Notes: generated from the letters alone by a model not told the origin. Counted from the first letter of the stretch, positions 44,701-57,288 are shown. The stretch is 64,000 nt of DNA from Heterotrichella gracilis (GCA_032358255.1 JAULBX010004443.1:124001-188000), one strand, 5' to 3'. Made by a program: numbers and translations.

Positions 44701-45880
44701 CTATGGGGTTGAGGTGCACCTGTCCATTTGAAGGGTGTTGGTGTGCCATGGGATTGCTGGGTATCCACTTGGTGACCTTGGTTGCCCACATGACTGACCC
44801 TGGTTGAATATAAGAAATCAGCAATGATTGCCCACCCTGCTGCGCGCACGTTCAATCACTTGCTATCAGCGCAGCATGTCTCAGCCACCAGCCAATGTGC
44901 TTGGATTGCTGTCAACCCGCTGGTACATTGCCTCATGTTGAAACTCCTCCCCCCACTCCAGGTACAACCTCCACCACCCCGTGGACAGACCCCTCTCGCC
45001 AGCCTGGCGGTGCGCTGGACTCCCCATCAGCTAGCGCAGGATCAGGTGGGGGCATGGCAGTGCTAGGGGATATGCTTGCTGCATCGCTACTGGGTGCTGT
45101 ATGAATGTTGTGGCAGGTATCTGGGTACTGTGATTAATGGTCATGTTGTTCACCCCTGTGCAGCCGCACTGCCACACACCCGCGCCGACGCCTCCCCTGC
45201 TTCCTTCCCTTCCCCCTCTGCCCCCTCCGGCCTTGACTCTGACCCCGAGCTGGAGGCCTACCTGCAAGTCGGGGTGGAGGAGGGGGAGGGGGACTTTGAT
45301 GAAGAGGATGATGGGGAGGAGATCGACCTGGACAAGTACATCAGCGAGCTGAATGCAGGTGGGTGTGGGGCTGGGAGGGCGGGGCTCATGTGGGTAGGTG
45401 GCATAAGGATGAAGGTTGCATGGGATAGATGGGTGGAAGGGTGAGCCTCCCAACTTAAGTATGGGTGGATTTTGAGGGTCCGGGTGTTTACAAATTTGAT
45501 TGAAAGACACATGTGTAAACCAGGCAACAGCCATTACTAGTTCTAGAATGTAAGTGGTGTATGACAACCAAAACCGTTTCAACATGATTGTGTCTGTACT
45601 GTTCAATAACATTTAATCCTTGACACTCGGATGTGTACCTGCAGAGATGGAGCAAGAGGAGCTTGCAGAGAGCAGCGGGGAGATAATCGACAGCGGGGAA
45701 GGCGCCTCCGCGGAAGACAGCCAAGGTACTGGAGAGGAGGTAGGGGAGTCTGCAGCAGGGGAGGGTGAGGGTGCAGGGGAGGGAGCTGGTGATGTGGCAG
45801 TGGATGATGATGGTGAGGATGAGTTCGATGAGGCTGAGCTGGAGGCCATGCTGGTGGAGGTTGAGGAGGAGGAGGGGTGA
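41780..45880 (+). CDS. BSD-domain protein with acidic C-terminus, ten exons
   Basis: Ten exons join in phase: 41780-41884, 42578-42673, 43007-43092, 43294-43453, 43699-43769, 44121-44274, 44544-44631, 44962-45045, 45164-45358 and 45645-45880, giving about 424 residues. The N-terminus is helical and Gln/Ala-rich (FFQQQLEAAQVYTRQATL), reminiscent of synapse-associated-protein-1-like BSD proteins. The BSD domain spans exons 4 to 6: LTPWQEHHAMLVVATVQEIN, ELRFVLCPK, then RFWEIYFTLCRKHLP with the conserved FW and YF aromatics. After it come a Gln run, a Gly-rich linker and a long Asp/Glu-rich tail (DFDEEDDGEEIDLDKYISEL, later DDDGEDEFDEAELEAML). BSD domains occur in TFIIH p62 and in trafficking or signalling adaptors; the exact job here is unknown. 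The ATG at 41780 is the first in frame of the conserved helix. Confidence 0.83.
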
Positions 45881-46759
45881 AGGGGAAATTCCAACTAGTA
45901 TAGCGGAAGATCATTTTGGCAGATCATTATAGCATGCTGCGCAGGTTGAAAAATTTAATTTGATTTTTGAGCACCAAAATTTTTGAGCACCACGAAATAT
46001 TTATAGGGAACCAATTTTCTCTCGACGAGTAGGCGACCACGTGCAGTATTCAAATCTTGGTATTGCCTACTTGTGGTGTCTCTCATTGTCAAGATATCTT
46101 ATGCAGCTGCTTCTAGTTGATTGAATCGCAAGCCCGTCTGGACCATTGCAGGAACACTGACAGGTGGTAAGATTAATGCAAAGTTACGCTGCAACTGTCG
46201 ACACAATTGCAGCGGCTTAATGTCATGATAGTAATACGAGTCAGAGCATCCATGATCCTTGGGTACTCTCAATTTTCATGGCGTCTGATGAATACTTCAC
46301 TTGCTAGAATGATGGGTGGGTGGTCGTCATGATCGCCAGGAAATGGATGTACCTATTAATAGTTATTCAATACAGTGGCTAAAGCCCTCAATGAGATACC
46401 ATATTCCCTCGTGTCATAATTGATGACATCAGCAATTGTCAAAATGTCTCATGAGATCATGATTGCAATCGGCTTGTGAGGAGGGCCCTGGGGCCGAAGC
46501 CAATCCGCAGCACACTTGCTGCTGTCAGCACAGTCAGCACAGTGACTGATACGGCACTGCCATGCAATGTGTATTGCCGCAATCATCGAGTCAGCATATG
46601 CTGCCTGGCAACTTGGAAGTCCCGGGCTGCCGACGCCTACCCTCCTCACAGCAACCTCACCCCCTCCCATGATTTAAGATTCCAGCAGCTGGCGTCCTTC
46701 CAGAAGCGACTTCCTCCAATGCAGCAAACACACCTGACTGAGGGTCATAACCCCAACCC
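45881..46759. other. AT-rich spacer between convergent genes
   Basis: There is no gene. The stretch 45950-46450 is unusually AT-rich for this window, with a short direct repeat (tttttgagcacca, at about 45965 and 45981). Confidence 0.5.
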
Positions 46760-48764
46760 TCACAGCAGCCTGAGGTGGCCAGTGATGCCATCAAGCAGAC
46801 TCTTGGGTGCGGGCCCGATGGCCAGCACTGTGTATGACCCTGCAGCAATCTGTGTGCGCCCCGCGTCTTGCACCAAATAGTGCGGCAGGTCGGCGGCCTG
46901 GGCTTGGGACTGGAGGGAAAACTGCGGGGAACAAAAATGACATAAAATAGACGTGCACAGATATATGCAACATTGTTGAACAGGCGCATTGCAGAGAAGT
47001 TTGCCATGATGAGGGCAGTGTCCCCTACCCCATCCCCGTCACATTCACATCTCTTTTATGACATCCTCAGCCCCACCTAAATTAACAGTGCTTTTGCTCA
47101 TTTGTATCATCTCAATAACCTTAGTGGTAGGGGTGATCACCCCCACCCCCCACCCACCACCACAGCCACCATCCCAATTGGTCCCTGTCACCCACCCACC
47201 ACTCACACCATGTCATTACCCCCTTCCCCACCAGCACCCACCATCTCCTCTTTTGTGGGCACCCTCAGCGCCACCTTGGTAGTGCCGCACTCCTCCCAGT
47301 CATCAAGCACCGGGTCGTCGGACTCAGTGAGGTCCTGGACAACCGCCACGGCTGCATGGGCGCACTGCGCGGCTGCGGATGAATGGTGGGGAGTGGTGGG
47401 TGGTGTTGATGGGCATGGGGTGACATGGAATAGTGGTAGGGGACATGGGCCGCCGGGTGCATGCGGATGCACTGCTGGAAAGCCTGTGACCTGATATGTG
47501 CTCATATTTTCACATCATTTGTAATTGCCATGTGCTGAAGGGAGCATTTGTGGTCATCAGTTGTGCTGAAGGGTGGATTTGTGATTGAATTAATTTCATG
47601 GGAAGGAATTACAGGTACAGGTCGTCACATAAAATTCCCTCCCCAGCATTGCACCCTCGCTTACCTATCTTCCCCTTGCCCATCTTGAGCTCATCGTTCA
47701 CACACAGCACCTGCAGACAGGGGTGAGGTGGGGCATGGGAGCAATGGGGTGTTCACCGGTATTCATGGCTGGGCGGGGCACAATAACGGTGCTGGGTTGA
47801 ACGGGAGTGACATAGGGTTTTAATTCACCCGTGACATACGAAGCTGGCAGGGTTCTGCCCTACACCACTGTTACTGGGCAGGCATGGCCAATGGCTACTG
47901 GAGCATTGCTGTAATGCCTGTGCACCAGGCAGTGCAGCGGGTTTCCATGCTGCTGCTCACACCCACCATCTTCACTTCCTCCTCCAACGGCTCCCGGGGT
48001 TCAGGTTGTTCATGTGTTTCAACTGGAGATGGCTTTGGCTTCTGCAGAAATGGGTAAAATAGGCGTTGCGGGGAGGTTACAGTTCAAGCATGCCTCAGTT
48101 GGATGCGTTCGCCAAGAGTGGCCCCATGTACGGTTTTGCAAGACAAGCCGCTGCCATGAGCCCGCCCCACATGCACATCTGTCAGTAAGTTGCCTCCTGA
48201 TGCATCATGCCAAGTGCACCCAAGTATGGCGCTGAACAGCCTTGATGCATAGCAAGGCACCTGGTGTCACTTAGAACTCAATAGGAGGCCAGCATCAGCC
48301 CAGATAGCGCAGGGACGAGCTGCTGGACTAGCCTCGATTTTCAGACATGCTGGCATATATGTCACCGTGTTTGAACAGTACAAGGCTTGAATTGTGAACG
48401 GGGTTGAAGGGTTCCCGTGAACTATGAACAGCCACGATGAAAAAGTCAATGGCATTGCCTGCATGCCGCCCATCTGGTCTTAAGACCACTTGATGTGCAC
48501 GCCCCCCAAGGTGGCTGCGCAAGCATGGCTGTGTGTATAAAAATTTGGTCCTTAAGGACACAGGGTGCTTGCCAAGGTAGGTTGCCGTACAGTGCAACTA
48601 ACCTGCCGGCCGTTGAAGTCTAGCCATGTCTTCAGCAGCACTCCGACTATCAACCCAGGCAGGAAACGCCACGTCCATGCGTTATGGGGAGATAAGAGAG
48701 GGTGGTACTTCCGTTGAAACAGCCTGCTGCTGCTGCTGCTGGTAGTGCTGCGTTTGCGAGCCAT
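46760..48764 (-). CDS. PTH2: Peptidyl-tRNA hydrolase 2, membrane-anchored type
   Basis: Five exons join in phase: 48603-48764, 47967-48041, 47665-47710, 47242-47372 and 46760-46921, giving about 191 residues. The catalytic domain is a clear PTH2: [40 protein letters not shown] and [20 protein letters not shown], followed by GPAP and [12 protein letters not shown]2 enzymes release peptides from peptidyl-tRNAs that drop off the ribosome. The conserved Lys in DELKMGKGK and the Asp and Thr in QDAGRTQ are the expected active-site residues. The ATG at 48764 gives a Ser-rich, basic start and a hydrophobic segment ([15 protein letters not shown]), then an acidic Pro/Glu linker. This anchor-linker-domain layout matches mammalian PTRH2, which sits on the mitochondrial outer membrane; the same location is likely here but not proven. 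Confidence 0.93.
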
Positions 48765-49243
48765 CAGGGTGCACAGCTGAAATGGCCTAGCGAGAAGTGA
48801 GGACAGCCCGATGCCAAGCACTTGCTCACTTCTCCAGCGTTTATGGTGGAGAACTGTAGACTGCAGGTGCTGAAGATCCTTCAGAAGTGCACCTCTTAGT
48901 AGTTGATGGGCTTGAAAGGTGTGCATGACGCCTGGCAACTGATTCATCTTTTATATAAGTACTATAGGCCCCCCTGCGTCCAAACATCCTTATTACTTGC
49001 AAGCAATAAGTGCGAGCTTGGTTCTTCGTTGAGGCACCTGCGCACAGTCATAGTCCTTGCATACCCATAATCGTATATGACCATCTTGCTGGGTCACCCT
49101 GCTCCTGGAGCAAACGCATGCATGTGCACACGCATGCATGCATGCAGCTCTCGAGTACATCACTCCGCAAGCTAGAGTGGTCTTTGCAGAAAACCCACAT
49201 TCTTGAGTGCGCCTTGCGAGGCTGATACCCCTCTGTGCCGGTC
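48765..49243. other. Region between divergent PTH2 and small ORF
   Basis: No coding region is supported. It contains a GCATGCATGCATGCAG-type run near 49130-49147. Confidence 0.45.
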
Positions 49244-49645
49244 ATGCTTCTGAAGCTTGCAGGAATTTTGAAGGAAGCAGTGGTGTGCGGAGGACAGTCC
49301 GCATCTAGTGAGGTGCCAGAAATACCGCCACCGCCACCACCACCGCCACAGCTACAGCCACAACTACAACCACAGCAACAGCCACCGCTACCGCCAGAGG
49401 CACAGGCACAGCCACTGCCACAGGCACAAGTACAGGACGCAGAAAGACGTGTTCAGGAGGCAATTCAGGAGGCAGACAGGCGTGCTGATGTAGCAATTAT
49501 GGACGCAGAGAAACGTTTTAAGGACCAATTCGAGGAGGCATCGGGGGAGGTTGCGGAGGCAAATCGGCGTGCTGTGGCAGCGGAAGGTGCTCTGGCTCAA
49601 GCCCTGAGTCAGGGTGCAGGAGGTGTGTTATTGGAACCCAGCTGA
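49244..49645 (+). CDS. Small Pro/Gln-rich coiled-coil protein, hypothetical
   Basis: The ATG at 49244 opens a 133-codon frame. It begins with a hydrophobic stretch (MLLKLAGILKEAVV), then has Pro/Gln runs encoded by CCACCG and CAACCA microsatellite-like DNA, then a highly charged helix (DAERRVQEAIQEADRRADVA, then MDAEKRFKDQFEEA) with a strong coiled-coil look. It ends in LLEPS. I recognise no family. The low-complexity part could inflate the frame, but the charged helix is not what chance would give. The 3' side may continue by splicing into the repeated region near 50 kb. Confidence 0.42.
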   Translation: MLLKLAGILKEAVVCGGQSASSEVPEIPPPPPPPPQLQPQLQPQQQPPLPPEAQAQPLPQAQVQDAERRVQEAIQEADRRADVAIMDAEKRFKDQFEEASGEVAEANRRAVAAEGALAQALSQGAGGVLLEPS

Positions 49646-50639
49646 GTGTACTTGTGTCCACTGTGAAATGGGAAGTTGACTGTTACAAGAAGGAACGCAA
49701 ATGGTTCATAAGCAATGCTATTGTGGTTTTCTTGTGGCTATGCTGTTGTGAGGTTGAAAATGCTTACTAAGACGAGGAACAACCCAGTACTGCTTAGTTA
49801 CTCTCCTTTCCCAGTGGGAAAGTATCACAGTGTGGTTGTGCCTTTTCTGGCTTTTGTTGCATTGAAAAGATTCAAAATGATGTTTGATGCCTTGCCATAG
49901 GGCGCAGGTCCAGGCCCAAACCTCAAGTGGGGCGCCAAAAGCCAAGGTGGGAGCCAACGCCACAACTGCGTGGGTTCCTCCCCCAGAAGTGGCCCAGTCG
50001 GCGCCTCAGGGGCCGCCTCATGTAGCGGTACCCAAGACAATGGCAGGGCTGATCACGGCAGCTCAGGCACTGACATCTCTGTGCCTTCCACCTGCACAGT
50101 GATAACGTACTGGTGGAATGGTCCCCATGGGGTACATAACCTGCAGCCTTTGACTTAGTTGCCGGATGTTGACATACCCTTGTTTGCATATTGGTTGAGA
50201 CGCTTGTGGCTGTCCTACAACTGGGTTCCCGCCTTGTTATCTTTTATCCTTTTCCATTGTTGCAGGAGGACCAGGAGGCATGCTGCAGGGTCAAGGCTGA
50301 AGCACGTGGCACAGCTAGCGCCCATCCCCGAGGAGCCATGTGCAAGGGTGGCAAGGGATGGGCACCATCATTAGGGTTGAGGGGCAGGCGAAGCTCAGGG
50401 AAAGTTACATCTCCCCCATGTCCCCAAGCCTGTGGCAGCTGTGTGTGGGAAAGCAGGGGTGGTGGAGTATTTGAGTGGCTTCAGGTACGTGCTCTTACAG
50501 GGCCAGTGTTGCGTTCCAGGTAATATTTGTACCAATAAAGACTTATGGATCACCATGCTTGTATGCTTTGCTTAGTTCAATTGAATTTTTGGGGCGGTGT
50601 CAAGTTTCCACTATACGGTATTTTTCGCTTTTGTGCATT

Positions 50640-50930
50640 ATTGCATAAAGGGCATATGATACAGTAACAAACAAACAAAAAGGCGTTCCCAGCCGTCATC
50701 GGCTTTTGCCTCGTGTGCCCCTGAAGTGCACATATTTGGGACACTCAGTCCACAACGTCATGATTAGTAGAGTGAATCAGTCTTGCCGTATGATACTGGA
50801 GACATGCTGCAGTAACTGTGCACGAGTGACGCATGCACACATCGAAGTGTAAAATTTTCACTTTGATGTGTGCATGCATGGCTCATGCTCAGTTACTGTA
50901 TCATATGGCACATGCCCATCATGCAATACA
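50640..50930. mobile_element. Foldback or MITE-like element
   Basis: The segment gcatatgatacagtaac near 50651 is inverted as gttactgtatcatatggc near 50893, giving terminal inverted repeats over about 260 bp. The right half itself forms a long imperfect hairpin. No coding capacity is present, so it could be a MITE moved by an unrelated transposase. Confidence 0.6.
50805..50905. repeat. Long imperfect palindrome
   Basis: The arms share about 44 bases at roughly 85 percent identity around a centre at aaaattttc near 50855, including gcatgcacacatc and its reverse complement. Confidence 0.8.
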
Positions 50931-52059
50931 GTACAGAAAATGCCAGACCGCCTAAGGTAGCGGTACCCTAGATAGTGGCAGGGCCGACCATGGCAGTTTA
51001 GTCACTGGCATCAATATCTCTGTGCCCGCCACCAGCACAGAGACGGAGCCAAATGCAAAGTAAGGTTGTGTCACATCCGGTGGCAAGCCAAACCTGAGGG
51101 ACATTTACCTCAAACTGACCATTGCAATCGTGAGCTGGCACTGTGCTGGTGGAGGGTAGGACGAATTCACGATCGCATTGGTTTTCTTGAGGTACATAAC
51201 CTTCAGCCTTTGCTTGCTCACCGGATGTTGATGCAACCTTGTCTTATATCTGGCTCCAAATGCTTGTGGCTGCCCTGCGATTTGGTTTCCACTGATGCAG
51301 GAGAGCCAGGAGGACGGGTGAGGAGCGTGCTGCAGCGTCAAGGCTGAGGCACACGCCACAGCTCACACAGCTAACCCCATCTGGGAGTGGCCATGTGCGA
51401 GGTACCAAGCGTGAACACCAGCAGGAGGGCTGAGGGGCAGGTGGAGTCAAGGAAAACCTTTGCATGGACTCTATATACCCGAGCAGCTGTGTGTGGGGGA
51501 GCAATGGGGGCGGAGTAAGGCTGGCACAACAACATCAACTTCTTGAGATGTCCGCTTGATGGTGGCCTTTTCCATGGCCCTCTTTTTCATATATCACACT
51601 CAGGAAAGTCACGAACACTATGTCTTCATACTGTAGCTGTTTACTATATAGATTTGTATGGGAGGGCTTCAGAGTACTTTTACACCCGGTCTGGCCCAAT
51701 CAGGTTGGGCAGCCACTACCGGTACAAAATGTCATCCAGAGTGCAACACTGGCCTTGTAAGAACATGCATTTCCTCCTCGTACAGGTCTGGCTGTCACTG
51801 GCAGCCAATTTCTACGAATATGAAACATGTGTTCTTACAAGGCCAGTGTTGCGTTTTACTTGACAAGTTGTGTTAGTCGAGGCAGTTGGGTCACCATGAG
51901 CAATTTGTATTTTGTAACTTGAATTCAAGGGGACTTTGTGCTGACAGCACAGTGTGGTGAAGGGCCCTGCCAGCATTAATTTCATTATGTTTTTATGTTC
52001 TTTTATGTTACAGCAACTGGGCATGAGACACGCACACATAGACATGGTCATCATTGGCA

Positions 52060-52345
52060 TAGTAGAAAAGAAAAGAAAAGAAAAGAAAACAGACGCCAAA
52101 GGCGCAGTATGTATAACGCTAGTCACGCTCAATGAGACTTTAGTCACGCTCAATGACATTCCCTTCTTTATTCCTGCCGGCACCTCCACTGCTCCCAACT
52201 GTACCACCACTCCCTCCACCACTACCTTTTTCCCTCCGAGGGACGGTTTCCCTGACTGACTTGACTTGGGGGCTATGCGTAGTTGCTATGCCGCCTTATT
52301 TACGCCTTTGTCGTCTGTTTTCTTTTCTTTTCTTTGACATACGTG
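52060..52345. mobile_element. Foldback element with (AAAAG)n ends
   Basis: A run of AAAAG units followed by cagacgccaaaggcg (about 52072-52105) is mirrored at about 52301-52335. The interior holds two copies of agtcacgctcaatgaga or a variant. A related sequence in the opposite orientation lies near 58573-58665, so this is a dispersed small element. Confidence 0.65.
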
Positions 52346-52594
52346 ATGTTACACCGCTGATGTATCGTGATGGCATATGGCATAGAACTAATTGTACTGA
52401 ACACAGGGAAAATCAGGGATAATGCGGCAATGTGCTCAGACTAGGGCGTAGCCCCAAAACATAGTCAGTGAGGTGACATGAGCCATGCCAAGGCCGCTAC
52501 GGTGCTCTTAAGCCGGCTAGACCTACCAACAAGCCACCTTCAAGTTATTTTGCACCTGGGGTCCCCTTCGTTCATTCTAGAGTAGTACGTACTT

Positions 52595-52630
52595 GCAATT
52601 ACTGTACAGTTCACTACAGTAATTGTAAGG
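52595..52630. repeat. Short palindrome
   Basis: The segments caattactgta and tacagtaattg are inverted around a short spacer, within the AT-rich 3' flank of the left duplicated gene. Confidence 0.7.
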
Positions 52631-53839
52631 AAACCTCAATAGGAACCTCATTTTTGAAGACCATGCTAAGTTTTAAAAAAAAATAGAAAGCACTTTGTGC
52701 ACAGGCGGTGCACAACTGAGCTTGATCAAGCGTAAAGCCTTGCAGTGCAGCGACCAACAGGCAGCTGGAGACAATAATCATGGAGGAGACAATAATAATG
52801 AAGTTGCATTGGCCACAGTCCCCAAATACATAAAAGCAATAGTGAAGGACTTCAAACGATGACATAGCAACAAATAATATTATCTCCCTTGTGCTGCTAT
52901 AGATCACCAGATATCAAGCAAATAATCCTGGCAAACAACCGGTAAATGGAAGTCAGAAGTGTATCTCAGGATTGCTGGCCCACCTTTGCTGGCCCTGGTG
53001 GGATGTGCACAAAGTAGTGGAATTGCAAAAACTCATCAATGATGACATGGCAGTACAACATACAAAACTGGAAATAGGGATCACAAGCAAACATGAAGTC
53101 ATGAATAGCAAGGTGTTAAGAAAAAATCGGCCGTCGGGGAGGCTCCACACTCCTTAGATTTGGAGTGTGCACACACCGCGGCTGCATAATAACAGCCAAA
53201 TCTTAGACTAATGCTTTCAGTGTGTGCAAGAAATACGCCCCCTCTTCTTTATGAGGACCACTTGCTTGCCGTAGGGACCAACATTTTCCGCCAATCTATC
53301 AGCTATATAGCCCACGGATGACATAGGGCAGCAAGCGGCAGGGTAGCGGTGCCAATGGCCATGCACCCGTGCTTGGCCTGGTTTGCCCATGGCGGATCTA
53401 AAAAGTGTGAACAAGCATGGCGCACTTTTGCCAGCTCCTTGCGGCTGAGCCTGTGAGCCCCACCTTGTGTGCGCGCACATGGACAGCCAGCTCCCTACTT
53501 CCGGCTGCACCTACTTCACGAACCTGTGCGTGCCGCCAGCAGACGCCAACCCCTCTGTCACCAGCTTTTGACGTCACCAGGTGCACATAGCCAGGGCCAC
53601 CTGGTGTGCGCCTCTACTTGCGGCTGAGCCTGTGCGTGGCGCCAGCAGACGCCACCCCCTCTGCAATCTCGCCCACCCACCCACCCATCTCCCATCCACC
53701 CATCCACGCAGCCACCCAGCCACCCGACCACCCAGCCACCTATCCACCCAGCCACCCACCCAGCTATCTCCCATTTCCCTCACCACCTCCACCTCCACCT
53801 CCAGGCCCACACCCTCCTCCACCCCACCCACACGCTCAC

Positions 53840-56800
53840 CCAGCGCGCGACCATGCAGCTTGGTGTTGGCCCCTTCAGCAAGGGACCTGTCCACCAGTTT
53901 AGGTGAGAAGAGGTTGTATGTGAAGTCTGTGCCAAAGAGGCCATCCTTGACCAGGTAGTCGCTTTCCTCCCCTTGGATGGTGAGGGTATTGTTGACCACC
54001 TTGAGGGGTGTGGCCTTGCCCTCGCGCCAGGTCTGGCCCATCACGCCATGCATGTCGATGATGTCGCTGCATGAAAGGTACATATATATTTAGGGTGGGG
54101 CAAACTTTGATCATTTGTGCAGTCACACGGTTGAGCAGTTTGTTGCGAGCACAGTGATAGCAATGGGCTCAAAATGGAAAGGAAAACACTGTGTGGCATG
54201 AGATGTGCAGTCGCGGTGGCAATCCCATGCAGTGTGGTATTCAGTATATAAATATACCTATCTAGGCCACAGCAAAACGCCAAGAAGTGTGCACACAATA
54301 ACCCCCACTACTGCCGTTATTTATAGGGTCATGGCTATTTTTAGTAAGGGGATGGTAATTTTATATCCCTTGCCCCCACCCATGCCCCCAATCCCCCACC
54401 ACCTTTATGTGAGCACCAGGCTGTAGTCCAGGAAGTCCTCCCCCTGCCCGCTGAACACCCGCAGGCGCAGGTGGGGCAGGCGCACGTCCAGCGTGGTCCC
54501 GTTGCGCACCCCCGGCTGCTGCACCATGAGCTTGAAGTAGGTGGCGCCCCGCTTGATGCCGTAGCCCTCGTTAGCCTTCAGGCGACCAAGCAGGAACACG
54601 CCTTTCAGCCAGGCTGCGGGGAGGGGGTAGTGGTGTGTGGGTGGGATGGATGGGGTTGGGGTGCTTGCGCTCACGTTCCATGACCTTTGTGACTTATGTC
54701 ATTTGTAGCACACAAATAATGGAGTTAAAGTAGGGCATAAAATAATGACATAAAATTAAAGAATAGTATTATGTAGTAATTTTATTCCTTACATAAAGAT
54801 ATATTTAGCACCATGGCCATTATTCCCTCCCCCCTAGCGCCACTCACCCTCCAGCTCTCCGTTCCCCTTGACCGCCACCTTGAACTTCAAATCCCCGAGA
54901 CCATACCACAGCCCCAGCTGGTCATGTAGGTGTTGACCACCTTGGCGTTGCCCAGGTTGGACAGCAGCGCATTCAGCTGGTAGCGGGGCTCGGTCAGCAG
55001 GTTGAACACCTTGTCGGGCAGGCCGGGGAAGTCGAACCAGCGCCCGTCAAATCCCTTGATGTGCGGGTCGCCGTGGAGCGCAACTTGGGGGGAGGATGGG
55101 GGTGGGCAGGGGAGTCAGTGGGATGGATGGTGTGGGAGGGTGAGTGCGACATGGTGGGTGATGGCTTGATGATCAAGGTGGCAAATCAGTGAGGTGACAT
55201 AGTAGCAGAGAAGTTGTTTTGAAGCCCTAAACTCTGATCTACATGATCTGATGGTGTCATGTGGATGTCCCATGCTGGTACGACATCTACAAGTAGGAGG
55301 GAAGGGGTTACAGACACCCTGAATGACCTCCTCACATAAGCAAGTAGCAAGTAGCAAGCACAGGAGCAAGTACTTTGTACAATGTAGCCCCCAGGACGGG
55401 TCACCAGTATGGTCCCACCTGGTGATGTGTACAGCGATGTTGCGGGGATGCGCGTCAATGAACCACCTCCCGGGGCCTACTCCACTGCCAGGTTAGTGAA
55501 GTTCTCAACCTTTGGGGCAAGGGGAGAAGGTAATCACTAGGGTGCCAACCATTATGTAACAAAGTGAGCAAAATTGCACCTGTCTGGACCCCGTTGAGCG
55601 AGGTTTACAGGGATCTGGCTCACGGCAGCAGGGCTTGTTTTAGGGTTTGACAGCAGCAGGGCCTGGCAGCAGCTAAGGGTTTAGAGCGCAGGGATTTACA
55701 CAAGGTTGGCACGTGGCAGCGGCTTGTGAAGGACAGGTGTGCATGGCGTGTGGCCAGTGCTGGTGGATGCCAGCATTCCTCCAGAGGCACGCTTGCGACT
55801 GCAACCATGGTGCTGCACAGTGGCCACCAATTCCGCCCAATACCCTTTTCACCACATGCTTACCTCGCATGGCGTGCATATCTAAGGAGCACACAGCAGT
55901 CACGGTGTTTAAAAGCTCCAACCTGGAAACACAAAACATGCTATGGCAAAGGTACAGGGCCCTGGCTGGCCTCCACCCACCTTGTGGCAAGCACCGCGCT
56001 GGCCGATGGTTGCGTACTGGATGATGATGGGGTGGTCACCGGCTGAATGAAAGGCCCTCCAGGAAGACGCTGCCGGAGGTTGGGTCTGACCCTCCTGCAA
56101 CACAACCCGGAATTAGGGTTAGGGTTGAAGCGTTAGGGTCAACATGGTGCTGCCAGTGGTTTGGTCCGGGGCGCCTGCAGCACAAGCCAGGCGGGTGTCA
56201 TGCATGTCAGTCATCCAATAAAGGAACAGCTTCTTAGGTTTTCAAGGGCAAGATGCTACAAAATACATCTACTAGAATATGTACTCATGCCGTGCAGCCA
56301 TAGGCCATGGCGTCAGGCCAGGAAGGCCCATGTTGATGCATGCACAGACCATGGAGCCGCATGCCATGCAGGGGCATGCCCTAGCAAACCCTTGCCACGC
56401 CGGCGCCTGTTGCTCACCGAAACCACCCGTTGCCACCACCCAGTTGTCGTCTATGTTCAGCGCCGTCGCGTTATACTGGTACTGGACGTTGAGGCTGAAG
56501 GTGTAGTCACCCGCAGTGGGGATGAGCAGGTACCCGCTGAATCTCACGGCAAAGGACCGCTGCCAAAAGTAGGTAGGCCACAGCTGGTCGCCCCAGCCGG
56601 TGGGCGCTGCGGGGCTGCTTTGGGTGAGGCCGGGCTCCCTGCAGTTCTCCTGGGTCATGCACGTGGATGAGGGGGCGCCGGTGGGGTTGGCGGTGTCCAC
56701 AGGCCATGGCCATGTGAAGCTTGGCTCGGTGATGAGATCGCTGAAGTCCTTGTTGCGCAGGAAGGGCTCCGTGTCGTACCTGGAGGAGGAGCCAAGGCAA

Positions 56801-57288
56801 GGTATACGTGAGGTGAGCAGGCAAGCAGGCCAAAATATACTACATTCACATAAATTTGCCTTCTTTTATGATTGTTTGCCTCGTTGGGCAGCAAGGGCAA
56901 AACTGTGGTGGGCAATGGTATCATTAAAATCCTTGTCAAACAAGAAGGGCTGCGTATGTTATACCTGGGCGTTCTACTTGACATCAGTACAAGTTTCTCT
57001 ACTGAGATCCTAATCCCTGAAACCCTAAAACCCTAATAAATGCCATCAGTTTATTGGAACTGCAGGCAGGGCCCACAGCGTACTTGACACAGGCCTTCAT
57101 TCCCAGGGAAGGGAAGCACCACAAGCTGCCAGGGTAGCGGCGCGAGAACATGCCGTTGCCCAGGTTGTCCTCATAGTCGGCGCCCGACCCGGGCAGGTAG
57201 GGGATGACGTTGTTGCAGCCCAAGGTATACGTATAGCCAGGGGGCCCTGGGGGGCTGACCAGCTCCCAATAGTCCGCAAACATGCCAT
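53840..57288 (-). pseudogene. Decayed PA14 and vWD/root-cap-like secreted protein gene (left copy)
   Basis: Seven exons match the right copy: 57084-57288, 56418-56779, an exon ending near 55990, one around 55430-55510, 54848-55083, 54403-54613 and 53840-54066. PA14-type sequence is visible (DQLWPTYFWQRSFAVRFSGY, LLIPTAGDYTFSLNVQYQY), as are GDPHIKGFDGRWFDFPG and HGVMGQTWREG. Compared with the right copy there is a TAG at 55477-55479, where the partner reads Trp (VEW). A TAA near the end of the sixth exon stands where the partner reads TCA. One base is missing near 54920, and the third exon does not keep frame. These lesions make a full product unlikely, so I call it a pseudogene; assembly errors remain possible. 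The 5' exon was not found. Confidence 0.72.

Larger units (their letters stand above)
49890..51520. repeat. Two diverged direct copies of a segment of about 600 bp
   Basis: The stretch from about 50010 to 50520 resembles about 50950 to 51500 in order. Shared pieces are gtagcggtaccc, gacatctctgtgcc or its variant, ccggatgttga, cttgtggctg, gctgcagggtcaaggctga and gccatgtgc. A further shared piece, ggccagtgttgcgtt, ends the first copy and recurs at about 51842. The copies are separated by a foldback element at about 50640-50915. They may be duplicated exons of a lost or unrecognised gene. Confidence 0.72.

Noticed and set aside
46930-47010. Extra exon in PTH2 ([10 protein letters not shown])
   Set aside because: Joining the flanking exons directly reproduces the family length; adding this piece would insert residues not found in PTH2, and its donor is poor.
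53606-53902. Plus-strand Pro/His-rich open frame
   Set aside because: It is the complement of low-complexity DNA next to the PA14 gene's last resolved exon and has no other support.
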